64,000 nt of DNA from Burkholderiales bacterium (GTDB taxonomy: Bacteria; Pseudomonadota; Gammaproteobacteria; Burkholderiales; Burkholderiaceae_C), in assembly GCA_947474755.1 (NCBI GenBank), contig CANJJE010000003.1:186001-250000 (forward strand). Reading direction: 5' to 3'. Shown here in pieces: positions 17,085 to 25,682 of this stretch (positions are counted from its first letter, which is position 1; each line of letters starts with the position of its first letter). Made by a program: the position numbers and the translations under genes. The notes under the pieces were generated by a model, which ran no database searches, was not told where the DNA came from, and worked only from the letters and a program-made list of their open reading frames with translations.

Positions 17085-20000
17085 ATGTCCTCAGGTGTCC
17101 ACCGCCCTGCCACGGGTCTGATCCGGATCCGTGGCGCCCGCCAGCACAACCTGAAGAACCTCGACCTCGACATCCGCACCGGCGAGATGACGGTGGTCAC
17201 CGGGCCCAGCGGCTCGGGCAAGTCCAGCCTCGTGTTCGACACCCTCTACGCCGAGGGCCAACGGCGCTACGTCGAGACCTTCAGCGCCTACGCGCGGCAG
17301 TTTCTCGACCGCATGGACCGCCCTGCCGTCGATCGGGTCGATGGCGTGCCGCCCGCGATCGCGATCGACCAGACCAACCCGGTGCGCACCAGCCGCAGCA
17401 CGGTCGGCACGATGACCGAGCTGAACGACCACCTGAAGCTGCTGTACGCCCGCGCGGCTGACCTGTTCGACCGGCAGACCGCCCAGCGTGTGCGGCACGA
17501 CACGCCGGAGACGATCTATGCGGAATTGATGGCCCGGACGGCCGAAAACGATCCCCGGGTCGCGCTGACCTTCCCGGTCGAACTGCCCGCGGTGTCGACT
17601 CCGGAAGAGATCGAGCAGTGGCTGTCGGCCAGCGGCTTCACGCGCGTGCAGGCCGAGCGTCTGGTGGAATCGCCGACCGGGTCGCCCCAAGGCGCGAGCA
17701 CCCCCTCGGGGGGCAGCACCGCGGCATCAGCCGCAAGCGTGGGGGCCATACGTGTGCTCGACGTGGTGGCCGATCGATTCCGCATCCAGGCCACTGAAAA
17801 GGTGCGTGCCGTCGAAGCCATCGAGATGGCGCTGAAGCGCGGCGGCGGTCGTCTCAACGTCTACGTGCTGGCTGAAGAGGGTGAACCCGCCCTCTGGCGC
17901 TTCTCCACCGGCCTGCACTGCCCCGACAGCGACCTGCGCTACACCGATCCGCAGCCGGCACTGTTCAGCTTCAACTCGGCAATGGGCGCGTGCGACACCT
18001 GCCGCGGCTTCGGCCGCGTGATCGGTGTCGACTACGACCTGGTGATCCCCGACCACCGCAAGACGCTGCGCTCGGGTGCGATCAAGACCCTGATGACCCC
18101 GGCCTGGAAAGACGCGCAGGAGGACATGCTGAAGTACGCCGGCGAGGCTGGCATCCCGCGCGACACGCCGTGGTCGCAGCTCAATGAACCGCAGCGCGAC
18201 TTCATCATCAACGGCTCGCCGCAGTGGAAGGGCAACTGGAACAAGCAGTGGTACGGCGTCAAGCGCTTCTTCGAGTACCTGGAGAGCAAGGCCTACAAGA
18301 TGCACATCCGCGTGCTCTTGTCAAAGTACCGCAGCTACACGACCTGCGGCACCTGCGGCGGCGCTCGGCTGAAGACCGAATCGCTGCTGTGGCGGCTCGG
18401 CACCAGGAGCGACGCCGATGCGGTGATGGCGCCTGCCCTGCGCTCGCTGCCGAATGGCGTGGCCTGGTCGCGCGAGCAGCTGGAAGCGCTGCCCGGCCTG
18501 ACGGTGCACGACCTGATGCTGCTGCCGATCGAGCGCATCCGGCGCTTCTTCGACGGCCTGTCGCTGCCGAGCACGATGCTCGACGACGCATTGAAGCTGC
18601 TGGTCGACGAGATCCGCACGCGGCTGAAGTACCTCTGCGATGTCGGACTCGGCTACCTGACGCTGGACCGCCAGAGCCGCACGCTGAGCGGCGGCGAGGT
18701 GCAGCGCATCAACCTGACCACCGCGCTCGGCACCTCGCTCGTGAACACGATGTTCGTGCTCGACGAGCCCAGCATCGGCCTGCACCCGCGCGACATGAAC
18801 CGCATCATCGAGGCGATGCACCGCTTGCGCGATGCGGGCAACACGCTGGTCGTCGTCGAGCACGACCCGGCGGTGATGCTCGCCGCCGACCGGCTGATCG
18901 ACATGGGCCCCGGCCCCGGCGAGCGGGGTGGGCAGATCGTCTTCGACGGCACGCCCGAAACCATCCGCCACGCCGACACACTGACCGGCGCCTACCTCGG
19001 CGGGCGCAAGCAGATCGGCGGCGGCTTCACGCGGCTGGTCACCGCGGCCACACCCAGGCTGATCATCGAGGGCGCGCGCGACCACAACCTGCGCGAGGTG
19101 AGCGTGGAGTTCCCGCTGCAGCACCTGGTGACCGTCACCGGCGTGTCCGGCTCGGGCAAGTCGACGCTGATCCAGGACGTGCTGTACCCGGCGCTTGCGC
19201 GCCACTTCGGCAAGGCCGGCGATGCGCCTGGCGCGCACGACCGCCTGCTCGGCGCCGACTGGCTCAGTGACGTGGTCTTCGTCGACCAGTCGCCGATCGG
19301 CAAGACCGCCCGATCGAACCCCGCCAGCTACGTCGGCGCGTTCGACGAGATCCGCAAGCTCTTTGCCGCATCACCGCTGGCGCAGCAGCGCGGTTACGGC
19401 CCCGGCATGTTCAGCTTCAACGCGGGCGATGGCCGCTGCCCGACCTGCGGCGGCTCGGGCTTTGAACATGTGGAAATGCAGTTCCTGAGCGACGTCTACC
19501 TGCGCTGCCCCGATTGCGATGGCCGTCGCTTTCGCCGCGAGCTGCTCGAGGTCAAGATCGACAGAAGGCTTCCGGGCGAAGTGGTTCGCGACCTGTCGGT
19601 GGCCGACGTGCTCGACCTGACGGTGAGCGAAGCCGTGCAGCTGTTCGCCAGCGACCGCGAGGTGCTGCGCGTGCTGCAGCCGATCGTCGACGTCGGCCTC
19701 GAGTACGTGAAGCTCGGCCAGCCGGTGCCCACGCTGTCTGGTGGCGAGGCGCAGCGGCTCAAGCTCGCGGCCTTCCTCGCCGAGTCGGCGAACAGCGCGA
19801 CCGCGAGCCGCCAGTCGGTGGCGAAGAAGGGCACGCTCTTCATGTTCGACGAGCCGACCACCGGCCTGCATTTCGACGACATCGCGAAGCTGATGCGCGC
19901 TTTCCGCAAGCTGCTGGATGCGGGGCACTCACTCATCGTGATCGAGCACAACCTCGACGTGATCAATGCCTCGGACTGGCTGATCGACCTCGGGCCCGAG

Positions 20001-22895
20001 GGGGGCGAACACGGCGGTCAAGTGGTGTGCACCGGCACGCCGGCCGATGTGAAACGACACCCGACCTCGCACACGGGCAAGGCGCTGGTCGATTACGACC
20101 GGGCCATGGGCTTGGGTGGATTGGCGGTCGAGGAAGGCCTGCCGTTGCAGCTCCTTCTGAAAGCGGCGCGCAGTGAGCGGTCGGCGGTCGACGACTGCAT
20201 ACGCATCGTCAACGCCCGCGAGCACAACCTGAAGTCGCTCGACGTGAACATCCCGCGCGGCCAGTTCACCGTGGTCACCGGCGTGTCGGGTTCGGGCAAG
20301 AGCACGCTCGCCTTCGACATCCTCTTCAACGAAGGTCAGCGCCGTTACCTGGAAAGCCTGAACGCCTATGCGCGCAGCATCGTGCAGCCCGCGGGTCGGC
20401 CCGAAGTCGACGCGGTCTATGGCATCCCGCCCACCGTGGCCATCGAGCAGCGCCTGAGCCGTGGCGGGCGCAAGAGCACCGTGGCCACCACCACCGAGGT
20501 CTGGCACTTCCTGCGCTTGCTTTACGTGAAGCTCGGCCTGCAGCACTGCGTGAAGGATGGCGCCGAAGTGCGACCGCAGTCGGCCGAGAGCATCGCCGCG
20601 CAACTGCTGCGCGATCACCGCGGCGAGCACGTCGGTTTGCTCGCGCCTCTGGTGGTGGCACGCAAGGGCGTTTACACCGACCTCGCGAAATGGGCGAAGG
20701 CGCGCGGCCACACGCACCTGCGCGTCGATGGCGAATTCCTGCCGGTCGAGCCGTGGCCTCGGCTCGATCGCTTCAAGGAGCACACGCTGGAACTGCCGGT
20801 CGCCGACTTCATCGTCAGCCCCGAGCGCGAAGGCGAGCTGCGAGAGGCCTTGGCCAAGGCGCTCGACATCGGCAAGGGCGTGATGCACCTGCTCGCGCCG
20901 CTGAACGGCCTGACCGAAGCGATGCGCACAGGTTCGTCCACCGTCGGCATCGGTCGCATCAAGGTGTTCTCGACCAAGCGCGCCTGCCCGAGCTGCGGTA
21001 CCAGCTACCCCGAACTCGACCCGCGCATGTTCAGCTACAACAGCAAGCACGGCTGGTGCACCACCTGCGTCGGCACCGGGCTGGCCCTGACCCGCGAACA
21101 GCGCAAGGTCTACGACGACTCCGTACGCGACGACGACAACAAGGGCCGCGAGCAGAGCTTCCCGTCCGAAGAGAGCGAAGCCGAGGGGCTGATCGACGAA
21201 CCCTGCCCCGATTGCGCCGGTACACGGCTGAACGCGGTGTCCCGCAAGGTCACCTTCGAGGGCCATTCGATCGCCTGGATCGCGCAGTGGTCGGTGGGCG
21301 GTGCGCGGCAGTGGGTCGAGTCGCTGAAGCTCGCGGGGCGTGATGCCGAGATCGCGCGCGATGTCGTCAGCGAGATCCGCGGCCGGCTCGAGTTCCTGGA
21401 AGAAGTCGGTCTCGGCTATCTGACGCTCGACCGCGCCGCGCCCACGCTCAGCGGCGGCGAGGCCCAGCGCATCCGCCTCGCGGCGCAGCTCGGCAGCAAT
21501 CTGCAGGGCGTGTGCTACGTGCTCGACGAACCGACGATCGGCCTGCACCCGCGCGACAACCAGATCCTGCTGAAGGCGCTGAAGACCCTCAGCGACAAGG
21601 GCAACACGCTGGTCGTCGTCGAGCACGACGAGGACACGATCCGCCGCGCCGACCACCTGATCGACATCGGGCCGGGCGCCGGCACGCGCGGCGGCCGGCT
21701 GGTGGCGCAAGGCACGGTTGCCGACCTCGCCGCCGCGCCGGATTCGCAGACCGGCCGCTTGCTGGCGCACCCCCTGGTCCACCCGCTGCAGGCACGGCGC
21801 GAGGTGCCGCTGACCACAGCGCCCGGACCGCGCGAATCCGAGGCCAACCGGCGATTGACCATCCAGGGCGCCACGCTGCACAACCTGCAGCAAGTGACCA
21901 TCGACGTGCCGCTGAAGCGCCTCGTGGCCATCACCGGCGTCAGCGGCTCGGGCAAGTCCACGCTCGCGCGCGACGTGCTGCTCGCCAACCTGCAGTTCAT
22001 CAACCTCAAGGGCGGCAGCCCGAAGTGGCAGGGCTGCGAGCAGATCGACGGCTGGGGCTACATCGACCGCGTGCTCGAGGTCGACCAGACCCCGATCGGC
22101 AAGACGCCACGCAGCTGCCCGGCCACCTACATCGGCTTCTGGGACACGATCCGCAAGCTGTTTGCCGACACGCTGGAATCGCGCGCGCGCGGCTATGCCT
22201 CGAACCGCTTCAGCTTCAACACAGGCGAAGGCCGCTGCCCGGCCTGCGAAGGCCAGGGCATGCGCACGATCGAGATGAGCTTCCTGCCCGACGTGAAGGT
22301 GCCCTGCGACCAGTGCCACGGGCAGCGCTTCAACCCGGAAACGCTGGCGGTCACCTGGCGCGGCAGGAACATCGGCGACGTCCTGAACATGGAGATCGAC
22401 GAGGCCGTCGACTTCTTCGCCAGCATGCCGGCGATCAGCCACCCGCTGCGGCTGATGAAGGACGTGGGACTGGGCTATCTGACGCTGGGCCAGCCCTCAC
22501 CGACGCTGAGCGGCGGCGAGGCACAGCGCCTGAAACTCGTCACCGAGCTGACCAAGGTGCGCGACGACGTAGGCAAGCGCGGCAACAAGGCACCCCACAC
22601 GCTGTACGTGCTGGACGAGCCCACGGTAGGCCTGCACATGGCCGACGTCGAGAAGCTGATCCGCGTGCTGCACCGGCTGGTCGATGGCGGGCACAGCGTG
22701 GTGGTGATCGAGCACGATCTGGACGTGATTGCCGAGGCCGACTGGGTCATCGATCTGGGACCCGAAGGTGGCACGAATGGTGGTCAGGTCGTGGCGGCTG
22801 CGACACCAGAGCAGTTGGTCACTGTGGCTTCCAGCCATACAGGTGCGGCGCTCAAGTCTGTGTTGGCTCGTGTGGCTACCAAGAGCGTGGGGTAA
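17085..22895 (+). CDS. uvrA: Giant four-module UvrA-family ATPase (two UvrA units fused head to tail)
   Basis: 1,936 residues, about twice the 940 of standard UvrA. There are four Walker A sites (near residues 38, 684, 1064 and 1616) and four L-S-G-G-E signatures, so each half is a complete UvrA-like pair of ABC modules. UvrA finds DNA lesions and hands them to UvrB in nucleotide excision repair. The first zinc module of half one has lost a Cys (C-P-D-S instead of C-x-x-C), while that of half two is intact. Fused UvrAs like this occur in Burkholderiales, usually beside a normal uvrA elsewhere. The ATG at 17085 has AGGAA seven bases before it. A genomic repeat lies in frame inside the gene and another supplies its stop codon. 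Confidence 0.9.
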   Translation: MSSGVHRPATGLIRIRGARQHNLKNLDLDIRTGEMTVVTGPSGSGKSSLVFDTLYAEGQRRYVETFSAYARQFLDRMDRPAVDRVDGVPPAIAIDQTNPVRTSRSTVGTMTELNDHLKLLYARAADLFDRQTAQRVRHDTPETIYAELMARTAENDPRVALTFPVELPAVSTPEEIEQWLSASGFTRVQAERLVESPTGSPQGASTPSGGSTAASAASVGAIRVLDVVADRFRIQATEKVRAVEAIEMALKRGGGRLNVYVLAEEGEPALWRFSTGLHCPDSDLRYTDPQPALFSFNSAMGACDTCRGFGRVIGVDYDLVIPDHRKTLRSGAIKTLMTPAWKDAQEDMLKYAGEAGIPRDTPWSQLNEPQRDFIINGSPQWKGNWNKQWYGVKRFFEYLESKAYKMHIRVLLSKYRSYTTCGTCGGARLKTESLLWRLGTRSDADAVMAPALRSLPNGVAWSREQLEALPGLTVHDLMLLPIERIRRFFDGLSLPSTMLDDALKLLVDEIRTRLKYLCDVGLGYLTLDRQSRTLSGGEVQRINLTTALGTSLVNTMFVLDEPSIGLHPRDMNRIIEAMHRLRDAGNTLVVVEHDPAVMLAADRLIDMGPGPGERGGQIVFDGTPETIRHADTLTGAYLGGRKQIGGGFTRLVTAATPRLIIEGARDHNLREVSVEFPLQHLVTVTGVSGSGKSTLIQDVLYPALARHFGKAGDAPGAHDRLLGADWLSDVVFVDQSPIGKTARSNPASYVGAFDEIRKLFAASPLAQQRGYGPGMFSFNAGDGRCPTCGGSGFEHVEMQFLSDVYLRCPDCDGRRFRRELLEVKIDRRLPGEVVRDLSVADVLDLTVSEAVQLFASDREVLRVLQPIVDVGLEYVKLGQPVPTLSGGEAQRLKLAAFLAESANSATASRQSVAKKGTLFMFDEPTTGLHFDDIAKLMRAFRKLLDAGHSLIVIEHNLDVINASDWLIDLGPEGGEHGGQVVCTGTPADVKRHPTSHTGKALVDYDRAMGLGGLAVEEGLPLQLLLKAARSERSAVDDCIRIVNAREHNLKSLDVNIPRGQFTVVTGVSGSGKSTLAFDILFNEGQRRYLESLNAYARSIVQPAGRPEVDAVYGIPPTVAIEQRLSRGGRKSTVATTTEVWHFLRLLYVKLGLQHCVKDGAEVRPQSAESIAAQLLRDHRGEHVGLLAPLVVARKGVYTDLAKWAKARGHTHLRVDGEFLPVEPWPRLDRFKEHTLELPVADFIVSPEREGELREALAKALDIGKGVMHLLAPLNGLTEAMRTGSSTVGIGRIKVFSTKRACPSCGTSYPELDPRMFSYNSKHGWCTTCVGTGLALTREQRKVYDDSVRDDDNKGREQSFPSEESEAEGLIDEPCPDCAGTRLNAVSRKVTFEGHSIAWIAQWSVGGARQWVESLKLAGRDAEIARDVVSEIRGRLEFLEEVGLGYLTLDRAAPTLSGGEAQRIRLAAQLGSNLQGVCYVLDEPTIGLHPRDNQILLKALKTLSDKGNTLVVVEHDEDTIRRADHLIDIGPGAGTRGGRLVAQGTVADLAAAPDSQTGRLLAHPLVHPLQARREVPLTTAPGPRESEANRRLTIQGATLHNLQQVTIDVPLKRLVAITGVSGSGKSTLARDVLLANLQFINLKGGSPKWQGCEQIDGWGYIDRVLEVDQTPIGKTPRSCPATYIGFWDTIRKLFADTLESRARGYASNRFSFNTGEGRCPACEGQGMRTIEMSFLPDVKVPCDQCHGQRFNPETLAVTWRGRNIGDVLNMEIDEAVDFFASMPAISHPLRLMKDVGLGYLTLGQPSPTLSGGEAQRLKLVTELTKVRDDVGKRGNKAPHTLYVLDEPTVGLHMADVEKLIRVLHRLVDGGHSVVVIEHDLDVIAEADWVIDLGPEGGTNGGQVVAAATPEQLVTVASSHTGAALKSVLARVATKSVG
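17681..17747. repeat. Interspersed palindromic repeat carried in frame inside uvrA
   Basis: The segment contains the self-complementary CCCCCTCGGGGG (17701-17712), then a small hairpin GCGGC/GCCGC (17721-17734), and ends AAGCGTGGGGGCC. Read on the minus strand it begins GGCCCCCACGCTTGCGG and continues to a GCTGCCCCCCGAGGGGG core, a layout I associate with short repeats scattered in Comamonadaceae-type genomes. It stays open and encodes about 22 Ser/Gly/Ala/Pro-rich residues (about 199-221) between normal UvrA segments of the first half. A shorter relative lies at 47081-47113. Confidence 0.6.
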
Positions 22896-22969
22896 CCGGC
22901 TCCGCTCATGTCCCCCGGCCCGAAAAGCCGGCCCTCCTCCTTTACTTCGCTACGCCGGTCACCCCACGC
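22885..22969. repeat. Palindromic repeat element, copy 1 (overlaps the uvrA stop codon)
   Basis: Outer arms GCGTGGGGTAACCGGC (22885-22900) and GCCGGTCACCCCACGC (22954-22969) pair with one mismatch. Within lies CGCTCATGTCCCCCGG, a hairpin CCGGC/GCCGG (22915-22931) with an A-rich loop, then CCTCCTCCTTTACTTCGC. The TAA of uvrA (22893-22895) is inside the left arm. The core reappears, inverted, in copy 2 at 23039-23139. Confidence 0.7.
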
Positions 22970-23038
22970 CCTTGGCAGCTGGCACCGTTGTGGCGCGCGA
23001 AGGGGAATTCAAACCCCGACTGCCTCGGTCGTGGCAGG

Positions 23039-23139
23039 AGCGCTGCGGTGGGTCGCTGTGTGGAGCGAGGTCAAGGAGGAGGGTCTGTCTTTTCAGACCC
23101 GGGGGACACGAGCGCAACACAGCGACCCAGCGCAGCGCT
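23039..23139. repeat. Palindromic repeat element, copy 2 (inverted relative to copy 1)
   Basis: 23-base arms at 23039-23061 and 23117-23139 are reverse complements with a single mismatch. Inside, GGGTCTG (23081-23087) pairs with CAGACCC (23094-23100), flanked by AAGGAGGAG and CCCGGGGGACACGAGCG. Read on the other strand these flanks match copy 1 closely. The arm and hairpin sequences differ from copy 1 yet remain self-complementary. The 69 bases between the two copies (22970-23038) show nothing recognisable. Confidence 0.7.
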
Positions 23140-23153
23140 CACGCAGCAGCCAG

Positions 23154-23180
23154 AAAAAAGGCCACCCGAAGGTGGCCTTT
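23154..23180 (-). terminator. Intrinsic terminator of ahpF
   Basis: On the minus strand GGCCACC-TTCG-GGTGGCC (stem 23160-23166 with 23171-23177) is followed by a run of six T (23154-23159 in complement). It lies 21 bases past the ahpF stop. The symmetric three-T run on the plus strand is too short to say it also stops uvrA transcripts. Confidence 0.85.
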
Positions 23181-23201
23181 CCCTTGCAGAGGACAAACCG
23201 A

Positions 23202-24797
23202 TCAGGCCGCAACCAGCTCCTTCGGTGCCGGCGTGCGGATCAGGTGATCGAACGCACCGAGCGCTGCCTTCGCGCCATCACCCGTGGCGATGATGATCTG
23301 CTTGAACGGCACCGTGGTCACGTCACCGGCGGCGAACACGCCGGGCACCGAGGTCTGGCCGCGCGCGTCGACGACGATCTCGCCATGGCGCGACAGCTCC
23401 AGCGTGCCCTTCAGCCACTCGGAGTTCGGCACCAGACCGATCTGCACGAACACACCGGCCAGCTCGACGTGCTTCGATTCGCCGCTGGCGCGGTCGGTGT
23501 AGGTCAGGCCGCTGACCTTGCCATCGGTGCCGTTGATCTCGGTCGTCTGCGCCTGCGTGTGAACGGTGACATTGCCGAGGCTGTTCAGCTTGTTGACCAG
23601 CACTGCATCGGCACGCAACTGCTCGCCGAACTCGAGCAAGGTCACGTGGCCGACCACGCCGGCCAGGTCGATCGCCGCCTCGACACCCGAGTTGCCGCCG
23701 CCGATCACCGCCACGCGCTTGCCCTTGAACAGCGGGCCGTCGCAGTGCGGGCAGTAGGCCACGCCCTTGTTGCGGTATTCCTGTTCCCCTGGCACGTTGA
23801 TCTCGCGCCAGCGCGCACCCGTCGACAGGATCACGCTCCGGCTCTTCAGCGTGGCGCCGTTGGCGAGTTGCACGCCGATCAGGCCGCCGGGCTGCGCGGC
23901 CGGGATCAGCTTTTCGGCCCGCTGCAGGTTCAGGATCTCGACGTCGTACTGCTTCGCGTGCTGCTCGAGCGCGGCGGCAAACTTGGGGCCGTCGGTCTCG
24001 AGCACCGAGATGAAGTTCTCGATGCTCATCGTGTCCATGGTCTGCCCGCCCATCCGCTCGGCGAGCATGCCGGTGCGGATGCCCTTGCGCGCGGCGTACA
24101 CGGCCGCCGCGGCGCCCGCAGGGCCGCCGCCAACGATCAGCACGTCGTACGGCGCCTTGGCATTGAGCTTCGCGGCATCGCGCGCGGCAGCGCCGGTGTC
24201 GAGCTTGGCGACGATCTCGTCGACCTCCATCCGGCCCTGGCCGAAGTGCTCGCCGTTCAGGAACACCATCGGCACCGCGAGGATTTGGCGTGACTCCACT
24301 TCCTGCTGGAACAGGCCGCCATCGATCGTGACGTGCTGGATGCGCGGGTTCAGCACCGCCATCAGGTTCAGCGCCTGGACCACGTCCGGGCAGTTGTGGC
24401 AGCTCAGGGAAACATAGGTCTCGAAGCGCAGCTCATTGTCAGAACCGGCGCCATCGAGGTTCCTGATCTGCTCGATCAGTTCGGCTTCGATCTTCGGCGG
24501 GTGGCCGCCGACCTGCAGCAGCGCCAGCACCAATGACGTGAATTCATGCCCGAGGGGGATCGCCGCGAAACGAATGCGCGGCGCCTCACCGATGCGGGCC
24601 AGCGTGAACGACGGCTTGCGGGCATCGCTGCCGTCGGTTCTGAGGGTGATCTTGTCGCACAGGGCGATGATGTCTTGCAGCAGGCCGTGCATCTCTTGTG
24701 CGGCAGCGCTGTCGTCGAGCGACGCGACGATCTCGAACGGAATCTTCACGCGTTCGAGGTAGGCCTGCAATTGAGACTTGAGGGTGTCGTCGAGCAT
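23202..24797 (-). CDS. ahpF: Alkyl hydroperoxide reductase subunit F
   Basis: 531 residues, typical AhpF length. The N-terminal tandem thioredoxin fold has C133-H-N-C136. The thioredoxin-reductase-like part has the FAD site G-G-G-P-A-G (223-228) and the redox pair C349-P-H-C352. It takes electrons from NADH through FAD and both disulphide centres to recharge AhpC, which destroys peroxides in the cytosol. It lies 143 bases after ahpC on the same strand with a terminator-like hairpin between them, so ahpF is probably made partly by read-through or from its own promoter. Confidence 0.93.
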   Translation of the reverse strand: MLDDTLKSQLQAYLERVKIPFEIVASLDDSAAAQEMHGLLQDIIALCDKITLRTDGSDARKPSFTLARIGEAPRIRFAAIPLGHEFTSLVLALLQVGGHPPKIEAELIEQIRNLDGAGSDNELRFETYVSLSCHNCPDVVQALNLMAVLNPRIQHVTIDGGLFQQEVESRQILAVPMVFLNGEHFGQGRMEVDEIVAKLDTGAAARDAAKLNAKAPYDVLIVGGGPAGAAAAVYAARKGIRTGMLAERMGGQTMDTMSIENFISVLETDGPKFAAALEQHAKQYDVEILNLQRAEKLIPAAQPGGLIGVQLANGATLKSRSVILSTGARWREINVPGEQEYRNKGVAYCPHCDGPLFKGKRVAVIGGGNSGVEAAIDLAGVVGHVTLLEFGEQLRADAVLVNKLNSLGNVTVHTQAQTTEINGTDGKVSGLTYTDRASGESKHVELAGVFVQIGLVPNSEWLKGTLELSRHGEIVVDARGQTSVPGVFAAGDVTTVPFKQIIIATGDGAKAALGAFDHLIRTPAPKELVAA

Positions 24798-24888
24798 GGT
24801 GGAGTCTCCTGCTGAGGTGACGAATGCAAGCGTTCGGGTCGGAGGCTGATTCAGGTCCGCCGCTGGCCTTGTGGGTCCGCGGCGGATG

Positions 24889-24916
24889 AAAACCGCCCGG
24901 TGAGGTTCACCGGGCG
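24889..24916 (-). terminator. Hairpin between ahpC and ahpF
   Basis: On the minus strand the stem CGCCCGGTGA/TCACCGGGCG (24894-24903 with 24907-24916) has a three-base loop and is followed by G then TTTT (24889-24892 in complement). Its place just after ahpC suggests attenuation, giving more ahpC than ahpF mRNA. Confidence 0.75.
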
Positions 24917-24940
24917 TTCAAATGCGATCGGGATGTCCGA

Positions 24941-25504
24941 TCAGATCTTGCCGACGAGGTCGAGCGACGGGGTGATCGTCTTCGCGCCGTCGTTCCACTT
25001 GGCAGGGCAGACCTCGCCTGGGTGCGAAGCGGTGTACTGCGCGGCCTTGAGCTTGCGCAGCGTTTCCTTCACATCACGCGCGATCTCGTTCGAATGGATC
25101 TCGGCCGTCTTGATCATGCCTTCGGGGTTGATCACGAAGGTGCCGCGGTAGGCCAGGCCGTCCGCGTCGATGTGCACGTCGAAGGCGCGGGTCAGCTTGT
25201 GGGTCGGGTCGCCGACCAGCGGGAACCTGGCCTTGCCAACGGCTGGCGAGGTCTCGTGCCACACCTTGTGCGAGAAGTGCGTGTCGGTGGTGACGATGTA
25301 AACCTCGGTGCCGAGCTTCTGGAACTCGGCGTAGTTGTCGGCCGCGTCTTCCACTTCGGTCGGGCAGTTGAAGGTGAACGCCGCCGGCATGAAGATGATC
25401 ACGGACCACTTGCCCTTCAGGCTCTGCTCGGTGATTTCGATGAACTTGCCGTTTTGGTAAGCCTGGGCCGCGAACGGCTGAACTTGGGTGTTGATGAGTG
25501 ACAT
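24941..25504 (-). CDS. ahpC: Alkyl hydroperoxide reductase subunit C (typical 2-Cys peroxiredoxin)
   Basis: 187 residues. Peroxidatic Cys47 sits in F-T-F-N-C-P-T-E and resolving Cys166 in G-E-V-C-P-A-K-W, one residue later than in E. coli AhpC. It reduces hydrogen peroxide, organic peroxides and peroxynitrite and is recharged by AhpF from the next gene. The ATG at 25504 matches the family N-terminus M-S-L-I-N-T. The upstream gap (25505-25682) should hold the promoter; I could not make a convincing OxyR site there. Confidence 0.93.
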   Translation of the reverse strand: MSLINTQVQPFAAQAYQNGKFIEITEQSLKGKWSVIIFMPAAFTFNCPTEVEDAADNYAEFQKLGTEVYIVTTDTHFSHKVWHETSPAVGKARFPLVGDPTHKLTRAFDVHIDADGLAYRGTFVINPEGMIKTAEIHSNEIARDVKETLRKLKAAQYTASHPGEVCPAKWNDGAKTITPSLDLVGKI

Positions 25505-25682
25505 GAAAAGTCTCCAGTAAGGTTGAGCCACGAGGCGGGGAAGGCGATCATAGGTGCGCCGAGTGATGCTGTTTATGAATTGAAGGAATGAATCACATTG
25601 AGTATCGCTATGGCCCATCGGGCTCGGTCTCCAAGCGCCGCGGTGACTGATCACCGACAGCACGGGGCTTGGCTCGCGATCG

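Noticed and set aside
19929-22442. 837-codon open frame on the minus strand
   Set aside because: Antisense to the second half of uvrA, Ala/Gln/His-rich and without any domain.
17085-22895. Frameshift or assembly error joining two uvrA genes
   Set aside because: The frame is continuous, both halves keep full Walker and signature motifs but differ in sequence, and double-length UvrA proteins are known in Burkholderiales.
22885-23139. CRISPR array or attachment site
   Set aside because: Only two related elements, in inverted orientation and each a palindrome, with no regular spacers, cas genes or integrase.
25505-25682. OxyR-binding site upstream of ahpC
   Set aside because: Isolated ATAG and CTAT tetramers are present but not at the four-element spacing needed.
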